A DNA stretch of 64,000 nt, from positions 1 to 64,000 of the forward strand of contig NZ_VRKO01000011.1 in the NCBI RefSeq assembly GCF_012271765.1. Reading direction: 5' to 3'. The position numbers and the translations under genes were made by a program. The stretch is from Erwinia rhapontici. GTDB taxonomy: Bacteria; Pseudomonadota; Gammaproteobacteria; Enterobacterales; Enterobacteriaceae. Below are positions 1-11,310 of this stretch, one piece after another. Each line of letters opens with the position of its first letter. The first letter of the stretch is position 1. Under the pieces are notes generated by a model. It ran no database searches and was not told where the DNA came from. It saw only the letters and a list, made by a program, of their open reading frames with translations.

Positions 1-268
1 CCCCCAGCGCGGCCCCCACCACCAGCGCCATCAGCGCCATCGGCAGGCGAAACTCACGCACAATAGCATCGGTCATGGCCGCACGTTCACCGATGCCGGT
101 CAGTGAACGAATCACTTCAGAGGGCGCCAGCATCGACGGGCCGGTAGCAATATCCAGCACAAGACAGAGAGCGGTCAGCAGCAGGAAGAGGAATACGTAG
201 CGCCAGCGTTTGCCTTCACGCGCGCGATGCGCAGCAATGGCTGCACGGTTGTCGGTGGGAGTGTTCAT
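1..268 (-). CDS. Iron-chelate ABC transporter permease, FecCD family (partial)
   Basis: Only the first 89 or so codons are in the window; the gene runs off the left edge. It begins MNTPTDNRAA at 268 and reads into one hydrophobic segment (YVFLFLLLTALCLVLDIATG), then a region ending REFRLPMALMALVVGAALG, the usual start of a FecCD permease where the second helix begins. FecCD permeases form the inner-membrane channel for ferric siderophores. It lies 65 bp downstream of the binding-protein gene on the same strand, so the two are probably one operon. Family assignment is good; the substrate cannot be told. Confidence 0.8.
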   Translation of the reverse strand, partial: MNTPTDNRAAIAAHRAREGKRWRYVFLFLLLTALCLVLDIATGPSMLAPSEVIRSLTGIGERAAMTDAIVREFRLPMALMALVVGAALG

Positions 269-333
269 TCAGCGGTCCTGTGTCACAACAAGGGGCGGCC
301 CAGAAGCGGCCGCCCTTGCGGGATATCTTCAAC

Positions 334-1452
334 TTACTCTTTTACACTCACCACAAACGTCCCTTCCGGGGTAACCGGCAGGTATTTTTTGTAGAAGTTC
401 AGATAGTTAGCCAGCGGGTCGATATCCTTAAACAGCTCAGGATAAAGCTGCTTCGCCATATACTGCACCATCGCGAAGTCAGACAGCGTGCGCGATGCGC
501 CCTGATAAACGCCAAAGACTTTGCCATTTTTCACCGCCGGTAACTCGTTCCAGCCACGACGTTGTTCAAAGCCTTTCAGCTTCGTGCGCGCTTCAGCAAG
601 ATCCACGCCCTGGCCCATCGGCAGCGCATGCGGATTTTTGTTGTTCTCACGGCCGGAGATAAAGATCGCATCCGGTTTTGAAGCCAGCACCTGCTCAGGG
701 TTCAACGGGCCCCACCACTCCACGAACGGCGTGGCGATATTATTGCCGCCAGCGGCGGTTGCCATTGAGCCCCACATATTTTTGCCGTAGGTAAAGGAGT
801 ACTCTTCCGGGCCTTTATTGCCGAACTCAACATACACTTTTGGCTGAGGTTTACCCGCCGCAGCAATACGATCCGCCACCTGCTTCAATGCACCGGCATA
901 CAGTGCCGCCATTTCACTGGCGCGCGCATCCTGCCCGGTCAGCGTGCCCAGCACGCGGGTGGAGGCCACATGGCGCTCAACGGTCTGCGCGTTGTAGTCG
1001 ACGACCACAATCGGGATACCCTGTTTTTCAATGCGCTGAACATCCTGGCCCAGAGCCTGGAACTGCCAGTCGGCAAGAATGACCAGATCCGGGTTCAGAC
1101 TCAGCACTTTTTCTACCGAGAAGCTCTGTGCTTCCACTTCACCCACATCCGGGATGTTTTTCAGCGATGGACGATGCGCGACGTGCATATTCCAGTTCGC
1201 TGGCACCCAGCCTTCCCAGGCTTCACGGGAAATCCCTACGACAGAGTCATAGGCTTTTTCGCCCCCCACGGACATGTAGTCTTCAAAGTAAAAGCCCAGC
1301 ACGACGCGCTTAGCGGGCAGGTCAACTTTCACTTCACGGCCAATGACATCGGTCAGGGTCTGGACTTTTGCCGATACGGAGGTGGTCACCGCAAGTACAG
1401 CAAACGATAACGCGCAAGCCAGCGCGCGCGGGTTAAACAGAGAGGTATTCAT
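334..1452 (-). CDS. Iron-siderophore ABC transporter periplasmic binding protein
   Basis: 372-residue exported protein. I start it at MNTSLFNPRA (1452), preceded by an AGGAA ribosome site; a longer in-frame start at 1515 would run through the Fur-like box and put 21 residues before the signal peptide. The signal peptide (ALACALSFAVLAVTTSVSA) is followed by the family opening LTDVIGREVKVDLPAKRVVLG, typical of TroA/FepB-like class III binding proteins. Later blocks (LSLNPDLVIL, GNNIATPFVEWW, KPDAIFISG) fit ferric-chelate binders. It would deliver a siderophore to the FecCD permease downstream. The substrate is unknown. Confidence 0.85.
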   Translation of the reverse strand: MNTSLFNPRALACALSFAVLAVTTSVSAKVQTLTDVIGREVKVDLPAKRVVLGFYFEDYMSVGGEKAYDSVVGISREAWEGWVPANWNMHVAHRPSLKNIPDVGEVEAQSFSVEKVLSLNPDLVILADWQFQALGQDVQRIEKQGIPIVVVDYNAQTVERHVASTRVLGTLTGQDARASEMAALYAGALKQVADRIAAAGKPQPKVYVEFGNKGPEEYSFTYGKNMWGSMATAAGGNNIATPFVEWWGPLNPEQVLASKPDAIFISGRENNKNPHALPMGQGVDLAEARTKLKGFEQRRGWNELPAVKNGKVFGVYQGASRTLSDFAMVQYMAKQLYPELFKDIDPLANYLNFYKKYLPVTPEGTFVVSVKE

Positions 1453-1484
1453 GGATGCAGGTTCCTGGTAAGAAACTAAAGGCA

Positions 1485-1503
1485 AATAAAAATGATTATC
1501 AGT
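1485..1503 (-). promoter_or_regulatory. Fur-box-like operator
   Basis: AATAAAAATGATTATCAGT matches 15 of 18 informative positions of the palindrome AATGATAATnATTATCATT. It lies 33 bp before the binding-protein start at 1452 and inside the divergent region shared with the LacI-type gene, so iron repression of the leftward operon is likely. Seen by eye, not by a scored matrix. Confidence 0.6.
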
Positions 1504-1603
1504 TAGATTTGACACGGTTTTTTACACAATTAAACGATTTCCTGCAACTCATTTAACCGCTACATTATTTCTCTACGGAACGGATAACCTCAGAAAGACC
1601 TCA

Positions 1604-2614
1604 ATGATGAAATTTTCCATTAAACAGATCGCCGCCCAGGCAGGCGTCAGTAAAGCCACGGTAGACCGCGCCCTGCACAATCGCGGTGCCGTTCATGCCC
1701 AAACCGAACGAAGGATCTCGCAGGCAATCCGCGATCTGGAGCAGCAGCAGCGCATGAATCTGGCCAGCGGCAGAACCCTTACCATTGATGTCATCATGCA
1801 TACTCCCGCCCGCTTCAGCCAGCTGGTCACCGATGCGCTGCTGGCCGAGCTGGGCAGCTTTGCCCCCTTTCGTCTCACCCTGCGACTGCATCTTTTCGAG
1901 GAGATCAGCGCGCAGAAGATCCGCCAGCTGATGCTACGCTGCGCCAGCGACAGTTACGGCATCATCCTGAAAGCGGAAAGCAGCCGGGACCTGACGCAGG
2001 TGATTGAAGAGCTGCTTAAACAGCGCGTGCCGGTGGTCACACTGGTGACCGACCTGCCGGACAGCCAGCGTATTCGCTATGTGGGCATGGACAATTCGTC
2101 TGCGGGTAAAACCGCCGCCTGGTTGATGTCCCGCCTGCTGGGGCAGCATCAGCCGGACGTGGCGGTGGTCACGGGCAGTGCGCATTTTCTGGGTGAGGAA
2201 GAGCGCGCAGACGGGTTCTGTGCCGCGATGTCGACGATGGCACCGGGGCTGAAAGTACGCCGGATCAGTGAAGGGTATGGCATTGATTCCCCGACCTACA
2301 GCGCCCTGTCACAGCAGTTGGAACAGCATCCATCGCTGGGCGCTGTCTACTGCGCAGGCGGAGGCAACACCGCGATCCTGCGCGCCTTTGCTGATGCGGG
2401 GCGCGCGATTGAGGTGTTTATTGGCCATGATCTCGACAGTGAAAACCGTCAGCTACTCAGTGACGGTAAGCTGGATGCGATTATCCAGCATGAATTACAG
2501 CAGGACGCCCGACGCATTTTTCACAGTATTCTGGCGTTTCACGGTTTTATTTCGCCTCCCGAAGAACAGACGCCATTTTCTAAAGTCAGCGTTATCACGC
2601 CTTACAACATGTAA
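1604..2614 (+). CDS. LacI-family transcriptional regulator
   Basis: 336 residues. The N-terminal LacI helix-turn-helix (residues 4-30, IKQIAAQAGVSKATVDRALH) is followed by a periplasmic-binding-like effector domain (about 60-330) with YVGMDNSSAGKTAAW and VFIGHDLDSENRQLL, as in regulators that bind sugars of the ribose/inositol type. The recognition helix reads ATVDRALHNRGAV instead of the common ATVSRVLN, a variant of sugar regulators of that subgroup. It is divergent from an iron transport operon and upstream of mdtJI, neither an obvious target. The target and effector are not known. Confidence 0.8.
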   Translation: MMKFSIKQIAAQAGVSKATVDRALHNRGAVHAQTERRISQAIRDLEQQQRMNLASGRTLTIDVIMHTPARFSQLVTDALLAELGSFAPFRLTLRLHLFEEISAQKIRQLMLRCASDSYGIILKAESSRDLTQVIEELLKQRVPVVTLVTDLPDSQRIRYVGMDNSSAGKTAAWLMSRLLGQHQPDVAVVTGSAHFLGEEERADGFCAAMSTMAPGLKVRRISEGYGIDSPTYSALSQQLEQHPSLGAVYCAGGGNTAILRAFADAGRAIEVFIGHDLDSENRQLLSDGKLDAIIQHELQQDARRIFHSILAFHGFISPPEEQTPFSKVSVITPYNM

Positions 2615-2779
2615 GGCAGTGAAATCGACTGCAAATAACGTAAAAAACCAGCGTAAAGAATTGCAAATTAACCAGCATAACCCTCAATGATCGGGTAAAA
2701 GAGGAGCAACATTAACCACCGAGGACAATTTTCTTTCCGCATCGACGAGAAGCAACAACGCGGATAAGTTGTAAATATT

Positions 2780-2875
2780 ATGGATAATATGTGCAAGGCC
2801 TGGCAAAACCGCTCTTCCCTTTTTTCTTCCGCTTATTCCCTTTCCGGTGAACAACACTGGCGTAACGCGCTTTAG
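2780..2875 (+). CDS. Putative 31-codon leader peptide (uORF) of mdtJI
   Basis: An ATG-initiated ORF of 31 codons ends with TAG at 2873-2875, 91 bp before mdtJ. The peptide starts MDNMCKAWQN and ends GEQHWRNAL; a second in-frame ATG lies at 2789. The possible ribosome site (GGATAAG at 2762-2768) is weak and rather distant. After its stop comes a C-rich stretch (TCCCCTTTCC...ATATCCCC) of the kind Rho can use, then a small CAGCC/GGCTG stem near 2912-2935. Known: in E. coli an upstream ORF (mdtU) couples polyamine level to mdtJI expression. That this ORF is its counterpart is inference from position and size. Confidence 0.4.
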   Translation: MDNMCKAWQNRSSLFSSAYSLSGEQHWRNAL

Positions 2876-2966
2876 TCCCCTTTCCTAAAACATATCCCCT
2901 GCTGTTTCAGGCAGCCTGACTTCTTTTCGGGCTGGCGTGTAGTTGTGTTTGTTGATGGAAAAAATC

Positions 2967-3311
2967 ATGTTTTACTGGATGTTACTGGCACTGGCGATCG
3001 CTCTTGAGATCACCGGGACGCTGTTTATGAAGTGGTCGAGCGTCAGCGATAATCAGCTGGGATATTTCCTCATGCTGATCATGATTGCCCTCTCTTATAT
3101 TGCCCTTTCCGTTTCGATTAAAAAAATTGCGCTCGGCGTTGCCTATGCCATGTGGGAAGGGATCGGTATTTTATTTATTACGCTGTTCAGCGTGCTGTTA
3201 TTCGATGAGTCGATCTCGCCCGCCAAAATGCTCGGTCTGGCGACGCTGGTCGCGGGTATTGCCCTGATTAAATCAGGTACCACCAGCAGGAGGCAGCATG
3301 CAAGCGTTTGA
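2967..3311 (+). CDS. mdtJ: Spermidine export SMR protein MdtJ
   Basis: 114-residue small multidrug resistance protein, starting [18 protein letters not shown]. The ATG at 2967 matches the start of E. coli MdtJ and has GGA about 9 bases upstream; ATG 2955 is an alternative. Four helices are visible, with the membrane glutamate in the first (LEITGT) and the conserved block [31 protein letters not shown] spread over helices 2 to 4. Known role: MdtJ and MdtI together export spermidine across the inner membrane. The end overlaps mdtI by 14 bp, so translation is coupled. Confidence 0.93.
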   Translation: MFYWMLLALAIALEITGTLFMKWSSVSDNQLGYFLMLIMIALSYIALSVSIKKIALGVAYAMWEGIGILFITLFSVLLFDESISPAKMLGLATLVAGIALIKSGTTSRRQHASV

Positions 3312-3627
3312 ATGGGTACACGCCGTCTGGCTGTGCGCAGCGACCCTGCTGGAAATCGCTGCCAATATCTTCCTTAAACTGTCGAATGGTTTTAAGCATA
3401 AAGTCTGGGGCGTGCTGTCACTGCTGGCCGTACTGGCGGCCTTTAGTGCGCTGTCGCAGGCAGTAAAAGGCATTGAGCTGTCTGTCGCTTACGCATTATG
3501 GGGTGGATTCGGGCTGGTCGCGACCATTGCAGCAGGCTGGGTAATGTTCGGGCAGCGCCTCAATTACAAAGGCTGGATTGGGGTGGCACTGCTACTGATG
3601 GGCATGGTGCTGATCAAGCTGGCCTGA
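3298..3627 (+). CDS. mdtI: Spermidine export SMR protein MdtI
   Basis: 109-residue partner of MdtJ. It starts [12 protein letters not shown] after a strong AGGAGG site (about 3288-3293) and ends GMVLIKLA. Four transmembrane helices, the helix-1 glutamate ([11 protein letters not shown]) and the motif [12 protein letters not shown] are as in E. coli MdtI. The protein is thought to work only as a heteromer with MdtJ, which fits the overlap of the two genes and the absence of any other partner. Expression should depend on the mdtJ leader upstream. Confidence 0.93.
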   Translation: MQAFEWVHAVWLCAATLLEIAANIFLKLSNGFKHKVWGVLSLLAVLAAFSALSQAVKGIELSVAYALWGGFGLVATIAAGWVMFGQRLNYKGWIGVALLLMGMVLIKLA

Positions 3628-3715
3628 TCTCTATCTGCCATACCGCTCACAAATTCTGTTCTGCAAAACGCAATCTGGTTGCCTTTAACCGCGACAAAAT
3701 ATAGAAGTGATCCCA

Positions 3716-3745
3716 GGCGTGTCACTGGTATCCACCAGGCAAGAC
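3716..3745 (+). promoter_or_regulatory. BglG-type ribonucleic antiterminator (RAT)
   Basis: The stretch contains GTCACTGGTATCCACCAGG followed by CAAGACC and closely resembles the RAT of the E. coli bgl leader (TACTG...CAGGCAAAACC). Its 3' end overlaps the left arm of the terminator at 3741-3787, as required for the antiterminator protein to stop the terminator forming. The cognate protein is probably the BglG-like product of 7123-7956. Confidence 0.8.
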
Positions 3746-3787
3746 CTGAAGCTCTCTCTCACCGGAGGGCTTCAGGTCTTTTTTTTT
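3741..3787 (+). terminator. Leader terminator of the beta-glucoside operon
   Basis: AAGACCTGAAGC pairs with GCTTCAGGTCTT around a loop, followed by a run of T. This is a strong intrinsic terminator before the first structural gene, mutually exclusive with the RAT that overlaps it. Confidence 0.9.
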
Positions 3788-3807
3788 GCGCAAAAGAGGG
3801 TCGTCAG

Positions 3808-7103
<3,296 letters not shown>

Positions 7104-7122
7104 CCGTCAAGGAACTCTCTCG

Positions 7123-7956
7123 ATGAAAGTGAAGAAATCGCTGAATAACAGCATGCTGCTGGTCCAACGGGACCAGAGCGAGCTGATTCTGTTCGGCAAG
7201 GGGATCGGCTTTGGTGCCAAACCCGGTGCTGATGTGGATAGGGATGCCATCGAACAGGTGTTTATCCCACTGGAAGGGGTTAAAACTCAGCACTTTCTCT
7301 CACTCACCGATACGGTTCCGGCAGCGTATTTTGACCTGACCCACGACATCATTGCGCTGGCGCAAAAACAGTACGTTGAGAAACTGAACAACGTACTGTT
7401 TTTCACCCTGGCGGAGCATCTTTTCTATGCGGTTGAGCGCTGCAAAGCGGGCAATCCGCTGGCAAATAAGCTGAACTGGGAAGTGAAGCGTTATTACCCA
7501 CGTGAATATCAGATCGGCGTGCAGGCGCGCGACCTCGCCAACGACCGTTTTCGGGTGGTGCTGGATGATGACGAAGCGGTACATATCGCCTTTCATCTGA
7601 TTAATGCCTCCGGCGATCCGGACAGCGGGGATGCGCATCAGCAGGTTCAGTTAGTGAACCGTATTGCCGAAATCATCAGATATAAATTGAATAGAAATAT
7701 CGATATTAACAGCGTGAATTACAATCGCTTTATTACCCACCTGCGTTATTTCGCCGAGCGCGTGATGGCACAAAAAATCGCAACACAGCACAGTGATGAC
7801 TTTTATCACGAGATGATGAAGTTCCACCCACAGGCAATGTCGATTGCCTGTACCGTACGCGACTATATTCAGGAAAAATATCAGTACCGCTTACCTAATG
7901 ATGAATTAACCTGGATGGGTATTCATATCAGCCGTTTAGCGGATACGACATCATAA
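7123..7956 (+). CDS. bglG: BglG-family transcriptional antiterminator
   Basis: 277 residues: RNA-binding CAT domain (1-55, with NNSMLLVQ and ELILFGKGIGF), then two PTS regulation domains. PRD1 shows H99 (TLAEHLFYAVER) and H158 (HIAFHLINA); PRD2 starts near 180 with the histidine in FITHLRYFAER. Such proteins bind RAT RNA as dimers when the sugar is being transported and are phosphorylated by EII and HPr. It is the last gene of the operon, whereas E. coli has bglG first, so the antiterminator lies behind the terminator it controls and drives its own synthesis. Confidence 0.92.
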   Translation: MKVKKSLNNSMLLVQRDQSELILFGKGIGFGAKPGADVDRDAIEQVFIPLEGVKTQHFLSLTDTVPAAYFDLTHDIIALAQKQYVEKLNNVLFFTLAEHLFYAVERCKAGNPLANKLNWEVKRYYPREYQIGVQARDLANDRFRVVLDDDEAVHIAFHLINASGDPDSGDAHQQVQLVNRIAEIIRYKLNRNIDINSVNYNRFITHLRYFAERVMAQKIATQHSDDFYHEMMKFHPQAMSIACTVRDYIQEKYQYRLPNDELTWMGIHISRLADTTS

Positions 7957-8033
7957 GCCATCAATTCGATGTGAAAAGGCCCTCTACCCTGTAAAATCCT
8001 CACGGATAACATCATCACAGCAGGGACCGCACC

Positions 8034-8918
8034 ATGACTCACAAAAAAGCCACGCTGACCGGGCTTATCGCCATCATTCTGTGGAGCGCCATTGTCGGGC
8101 TGATACGCGGTGTCAGTGAGGGGCTCGGCGCTGTCGGCGGAGCCGCGATGATCTACACGCTCAGCTCGCTGCTGTTGCTGCTGACGGTGGGATTCCCGAA
8201 GGTAAAAACATTTCCCCGCGCCTATCTGCTGTTGGGCAGCCTGCTGTTTGTCAGCTATGAAATCTGCCTGTCTCTCTCGCTGGGCTATGCCCGTAGCGGC
8301 ACGCAGGCGATTGAAGTGGGCATGGTGAACTATCTCTGGCCCAGCCTCACCGTCCTGTTATCCGTGTTTATCGCCCGGCAAAAATGCAGCCTGCTGATCG
8401 TCCCGGGAATGGCGGTCTCCCTCGTCGGGATCGCCAAAGTGCTGGCGGGTGAGCATACGTTGTCGCTGGCGGAGATCGGCAATAACATCGCCTCAAATCC
8501 CCTCAGTTATGGGCTGGCCCTCGCGGGCGCCGTGATCTGGGCAATTTACTGCGTACTGACGCAAAAAATAGCCCGGGGAAGTAACGGCATCACACTGTTC
8601 TTTATGCTGACCGCACTGGCGTTGTGGATAAAATATTTCTCTGCACCTCAGCCAGAGATGGCCATCACGTTTCCGGTGCTGGTGAGTCTGGCACTGGCTG
8701 CGCTGGCAATGGGCCTGGGTTATGCGGCATGGAACATCGGCATCCTGCACGGTAATGTGACGTTGCTGGCCACCGCGTCCTATTTTATTCCCGTGCTTTC
8801 GGCCATGCTGGCCGCCTGGATGCTGAACGCCAGCCTGTCGGTCAACTTCTGGCAAGGCGCTGGCATGGTCAGTCTCGGCTCGCTGCTGTGCTGGTGGTCA
8901 ACGCGTATCAAAACCTAA
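8034..8918 (+). CDS. yddG: Aromatic amino acid exporter YddG (EamA/DMT family)
   Basis: 294 residues with about ten transmembrane helices, starting MTHKKATLTGLIAIILWSAIVGLIRGVSEGLG, which follows E. coli YddG closely. Shared blocks are SLLFVSYEICLSLSLGYA, QAIEVGMVNYLWPSLT, NPLSYGLA, GYAAWNIGILHGNVT and SLLCWWSTR. YddG exports aromatic amino acids and related compounds through the inner membrane. The ribosome site GGGA lies 9 bases before the ATG. It is a stand-alone gene between the beta-glucoside operon and an AT-rich unit on the other strand. Confidence 0.9.
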   Translation: MTHKKATLTGLIAIILWSAIVGLIRGVSEGLGAVGGAAMIYTLSSLLLLLTVGFPKVKTFPRAYLLLGSLLFVSYEICLSLSLGYARSGTQAIEVGMVNYLWPSLTVLLSVFIARQKCSLLIVPGMAVSLVGIAKVLAGEHTLSLAEIGNNIASNPLSYGLALAGAVIWAIYCVLTQKIARGSNGITLFFMLTALALWIKYFSAPQPEMAITFPVLVSLALAALAMGLGYAAWNIGILHGNVTLLATASYFIPVLSAMLAAWMLNASLSVNFWQGAGMVSLGSLLCWWSTRIKT

Positions 8919-8972
8919 CCCCCCCCCTGCTTTCACGTCAGCAACGCTAAGTGTACCGATGTCGCGAATGGC

Positions 8973-9004
8973 GGTCGCTTCCCCGCTACGCGGACGAAGT
9001 GACC
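8973..9004. terminator. Possible bidirectional terminator hairpin
   Basis: GGTCGCTTC (8973-8981) pairs with GAAGTGACC (8996-9004) with one G-T pair, followed rightwards by TGATCTCATTTTT. It sits between the convergent yddG and MFS genes. The T-run is distant, so efficiency is uncertain. Confidence 0.45.
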
Positions 9005-9009
9005 TGATC

Positions 9010-10260
9010 TCATTTTTCAAGAGGGATCGGTTCAGGCAATGATTCCAGGCTCGCCAGTTTTGAAACACCTGCCGTATAAATAATAATGAACTGAATCAGA
9101 AAACCAATCAAAACAACCCAGATGCAATTATCAATACCAATATATGTTCCCAGCACACCGCCTAATGCCGCCCCAATAGGGCGCGCGCCGAAAGTCGCCA
9201 TCATCACCAGGGAGGATACACGGCCTAACATATTCTCAGGTGTAATAGCTTGTCGTAAGGTCACGGAAGAAATTGTCCATATTATTGGTCCTACACCGAA
9301 GAAAAAATAGCTCAAAATCACAATCGGATAAGAGGGATAAAATAGTGTCACCGCCATCAAAACCGCGCCAAAGAGTGCGCTTGTTGGGCCCAACTTCAGC
9401 AGTGTTCCAAAAGATAAACGCCTGCTGATAAATGGCATAATCACTGCACCTGCAACCATCCCAATACCATAAACCCCCATACTGCTGCCAATTAAGTCCG
9501 TTGTAAAATTCAGCTTATTCATTGCATAAATAATATATATGGATTGCAATATAAACCATGATATGTTGAAAACAATCGATGTATACAGCATCTGCCTCAG
9601 ATGTAAATTCCTGGCAACAAACAATGCCCCAACTTTCAAATCCGATAAAATATGTTTTTTCCCTTGCTTAACACGAGGAGGTTCTTTTAAATTTAATATA
9701 AGAATAAATGCGACCATCGAAAATATAACAGAAATGACAAAGGACACTGAAACTCCACTATGAGCGATTAAATAACCTGCAATAGTGGGGCCAATAGCCA
9801 GTGCAAGGCAGCGGGCTAATTCGACTCGTCCATTCGCTATGGCCATATTATGTTTGGGTACTAATGCAGGAACCAGAGAAGGCACCGCAATACTGTATAC
9901 CACGGTACTCGTGGCACCAATAAAACCTAACACAGCCAAAACAGGAATAGAAAGACTTGATTTAAATATAAAAAAACAAATAAGTACTAACGACAAAGCG
10001 CGTAATACTTCAGCAGTGAGCATCGTCAGCGTTCTTGAAAGTCGATCAACCAACAATCCTGCAGGAATAGACATCAATAAAAAGGGTAGAGTTTGCGTTA
10101 ACTGTAAGAAACTTATCTCGCTGACAGATGCATTCAAATAAATAGCGGCGTACATTAACGCACCCGCCAAAGCCAATTGTTCCGAAAGTTGAGCAAAAAG
10201 ATTAGAAAATGAGATCTTATTAAATTCCCGCGGCAACCGCTCTTGCTTTGATGCCATCAT
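9010..10260 (-). CDS. MFS transporter, EntS-like type
   Basis: 416 residues with about 12 predicted helices. The motif LLVDRLSRTLTMLTAE between helices 2 and 3 is the major facilitator signature, and SVTLRQAITPENMLGRVSSL near helix 8-9 is typical of the EntS/MFS_3 exporters that include enterobactin and drug efflux proteins. The sequence is clearly AT-rich compared with neighbours (many ATA, TTA and AAA codons). It is the last gene of a three-gene leftward unit with a GST-like protein and a ring-cleavage dioxygenase, so export of a phenolic or quinone is a reasonable guess. The substrate is unknown. Confidence 0.85.
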   Translation of the reverse strand: MMASKQERLPREFNKISFSNLFAQLSEQLALAGALMYAAIYLNASVSEISFLQLTQTLPFLLMSIPAGLLVDRLSRTLTMLTAEVLRALSLVLICFFIFKSSLSIPVLAVLGFIGATSTVVYSIAVPSLVPALVPKHNMAIANGRVELARCLALAIGPTIAGYLIAHSGVSVSFVISVIFSMVAFILILNLKEPPRVKQGKKHILSDLKVGALFVARNLHLRQMLYTSIVFNISWFILQSIYIIYAMNKLNFTTDLIGSSMGVYGIGMVAGAVIMPFISRRLSFGTLLKLGPTSALFGAVLMAVTLFYPSYPIVILSYFFFGVGPIIWTISSVTLRQAITPENMLGRVSSLVMMATFGARPIGAALGGVLGTYIGIDNCIWVVLIGFLIQFIIIYTAGVSKLASLESLPEPIPLEK

Positions 10261-10323
10261 ACCTGACCGCCTTAACTGAAAATCACATCAAAAAACATCT
10301 ACACTCATTGAATTTAAAAAAGT

Positions 10324-11286
10324 TTAATCAATTTTTATTTTCTCTAGCTTATCCATAAATTCACTTTCCTTATCTTTCCACCAGGGAGGAATCATCAGAT
10401 TACTGCCTAGTGCCTGTGGGGTTTCATCAATACAAAAACCAATATCAGAAGTAGCAAACTCGATGAGAATACCGCCAGGCGATCGTACATAGATAGAATG
10501 AAAGTAATTTCTATCTTTAATTTCTGACACATCAGGAAAGCCTAATCCGACAAGGTGTTCTTTAATTTCTAACTGTTCTTTCTCTGTCTCAACAGCAAAT
10601 GCAATATGGTGCACGATACCTTGTGCAAATCCCCAGGTTCCCTGAGGTAGGGATGGATCGTACAGGACATCGATGGTACGCTGCGGGCCGCCCGCGCCAA
10701 TATGAAAGCGTTGATAAGCGCCATCTTCAGCGGCCAGCGTCATCTTAAGACCATCCGTGAAAAAACGTGCTTGTTCAGTGTAATCCCGCACAGAAAGTGT
10801 CACGCCAAAAATACCTCGAATAGCATGATCGTCATGGATTTCATCAGTTACCCAACCCTGGATATCATTAACCTCTGATTCCGTTAATTCAAAAACAAGT
10901 CCAGAGGGGTGTTCAAATTCAATATATTCCGCACCAAATTTATATTTTTTCGTGATGGGTTTTATTAAATGCAAGGATAAACGTTGTTCCCAAAACGCCA
11001 TCGATCCGGGTGGAATAGCATAGGCAACTGCACTGATCTGGCCGCTTCCTTTTCGCCCTTTGTATCCGAGATCTTTAAAGGGTAGCGTTGTCATAATCGA
11101 TCCCGCCTGAGCATCCTGACTGCCATAATACAAATGATAAACAGGGTTTTCACCATCAAACAACACGGTTTGTTTGATCATCCTTTGGCCCAGTATTTTT
11201 GTAAAAAAATCGACGTCCTCTTGCGCTCCAGAAACCCCGCTGGTTATATGATGGATTCCTGTCAGATGCCCGTTAATAGCATTCAT
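10324..11286 (-). CDS. VOC-superfamily ring-cleaving dioxygenase (PcpA/LinE/MhqO-like)
   Basis: 320 residues made of two glyoxalase/extradiol modules (about 8-140 and 155-285). The second holds a probable 2-His-1-carboxylate Fe(II) site: H154 (DDHAIRG), H226 or H227 (GIVHHIAF) and E276 (GGILIEF). These closely match the ligand positions known for PcpA (159, 227, 276). Members of this subfamily cleave hydroquinones between adjacent carbons or act in quinone detoxification (MhqA/MhqO). An AGGAAAA site precedes the ATG at 11286. AT-rich like its neighbours. Family is firm; hydroquinone as substrate is inference. Confidence 0.85.
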   Translation of the reverse strand: MNAINGHLTGIHHITSGVSGAQEDVDFFTKILGQRMIKQTVLFDGENPVYHLYYGSQDAQAGSIMTTLPFKDLGYKGRKGSGQISAVAYAIPPGSMAFWEQRLSLHLIKPITKKYKFGAEYIEFEHPSGLVFELTESEVNDIQGWVTDEIHDDHAIRGIFGVTLSVRDYTEQARFFTDGLKMTLAAEDGAYQRFHIGAGGPQRTIDVLYDPSLPQGTWGFAQGIVHHIAFAVETEKEQLEIKEHLVGLGFPDVSEIKDRNYFHSIYVRSPGGILIEFATSDIGFCIDETPQALGSNLMIPPWWKDKESEFMDKLEKIKID

Positions 11287-11310
11287 AATTTTTCCTATGC
11301 ATTTTTATCA

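Noticed and set aside
1453-1515. Longer N-terminus of the iron binding protein
   Set aside because: It would cover the Fur-like box and place 21 residues before a normal signal peptide.
2943-2966. TTG start eight codons before mdtJ
   Set aside because: No ribosome site; known MdtJ proteins begin at the MFYW-equivalent position.
3679-3807. N-terminal extension of the EIIBCA protein
   Set aside because: The added codons fall on the RAT and terminator and do not resemble any IIB domain; the ATG at 3808 has a ribosome site.
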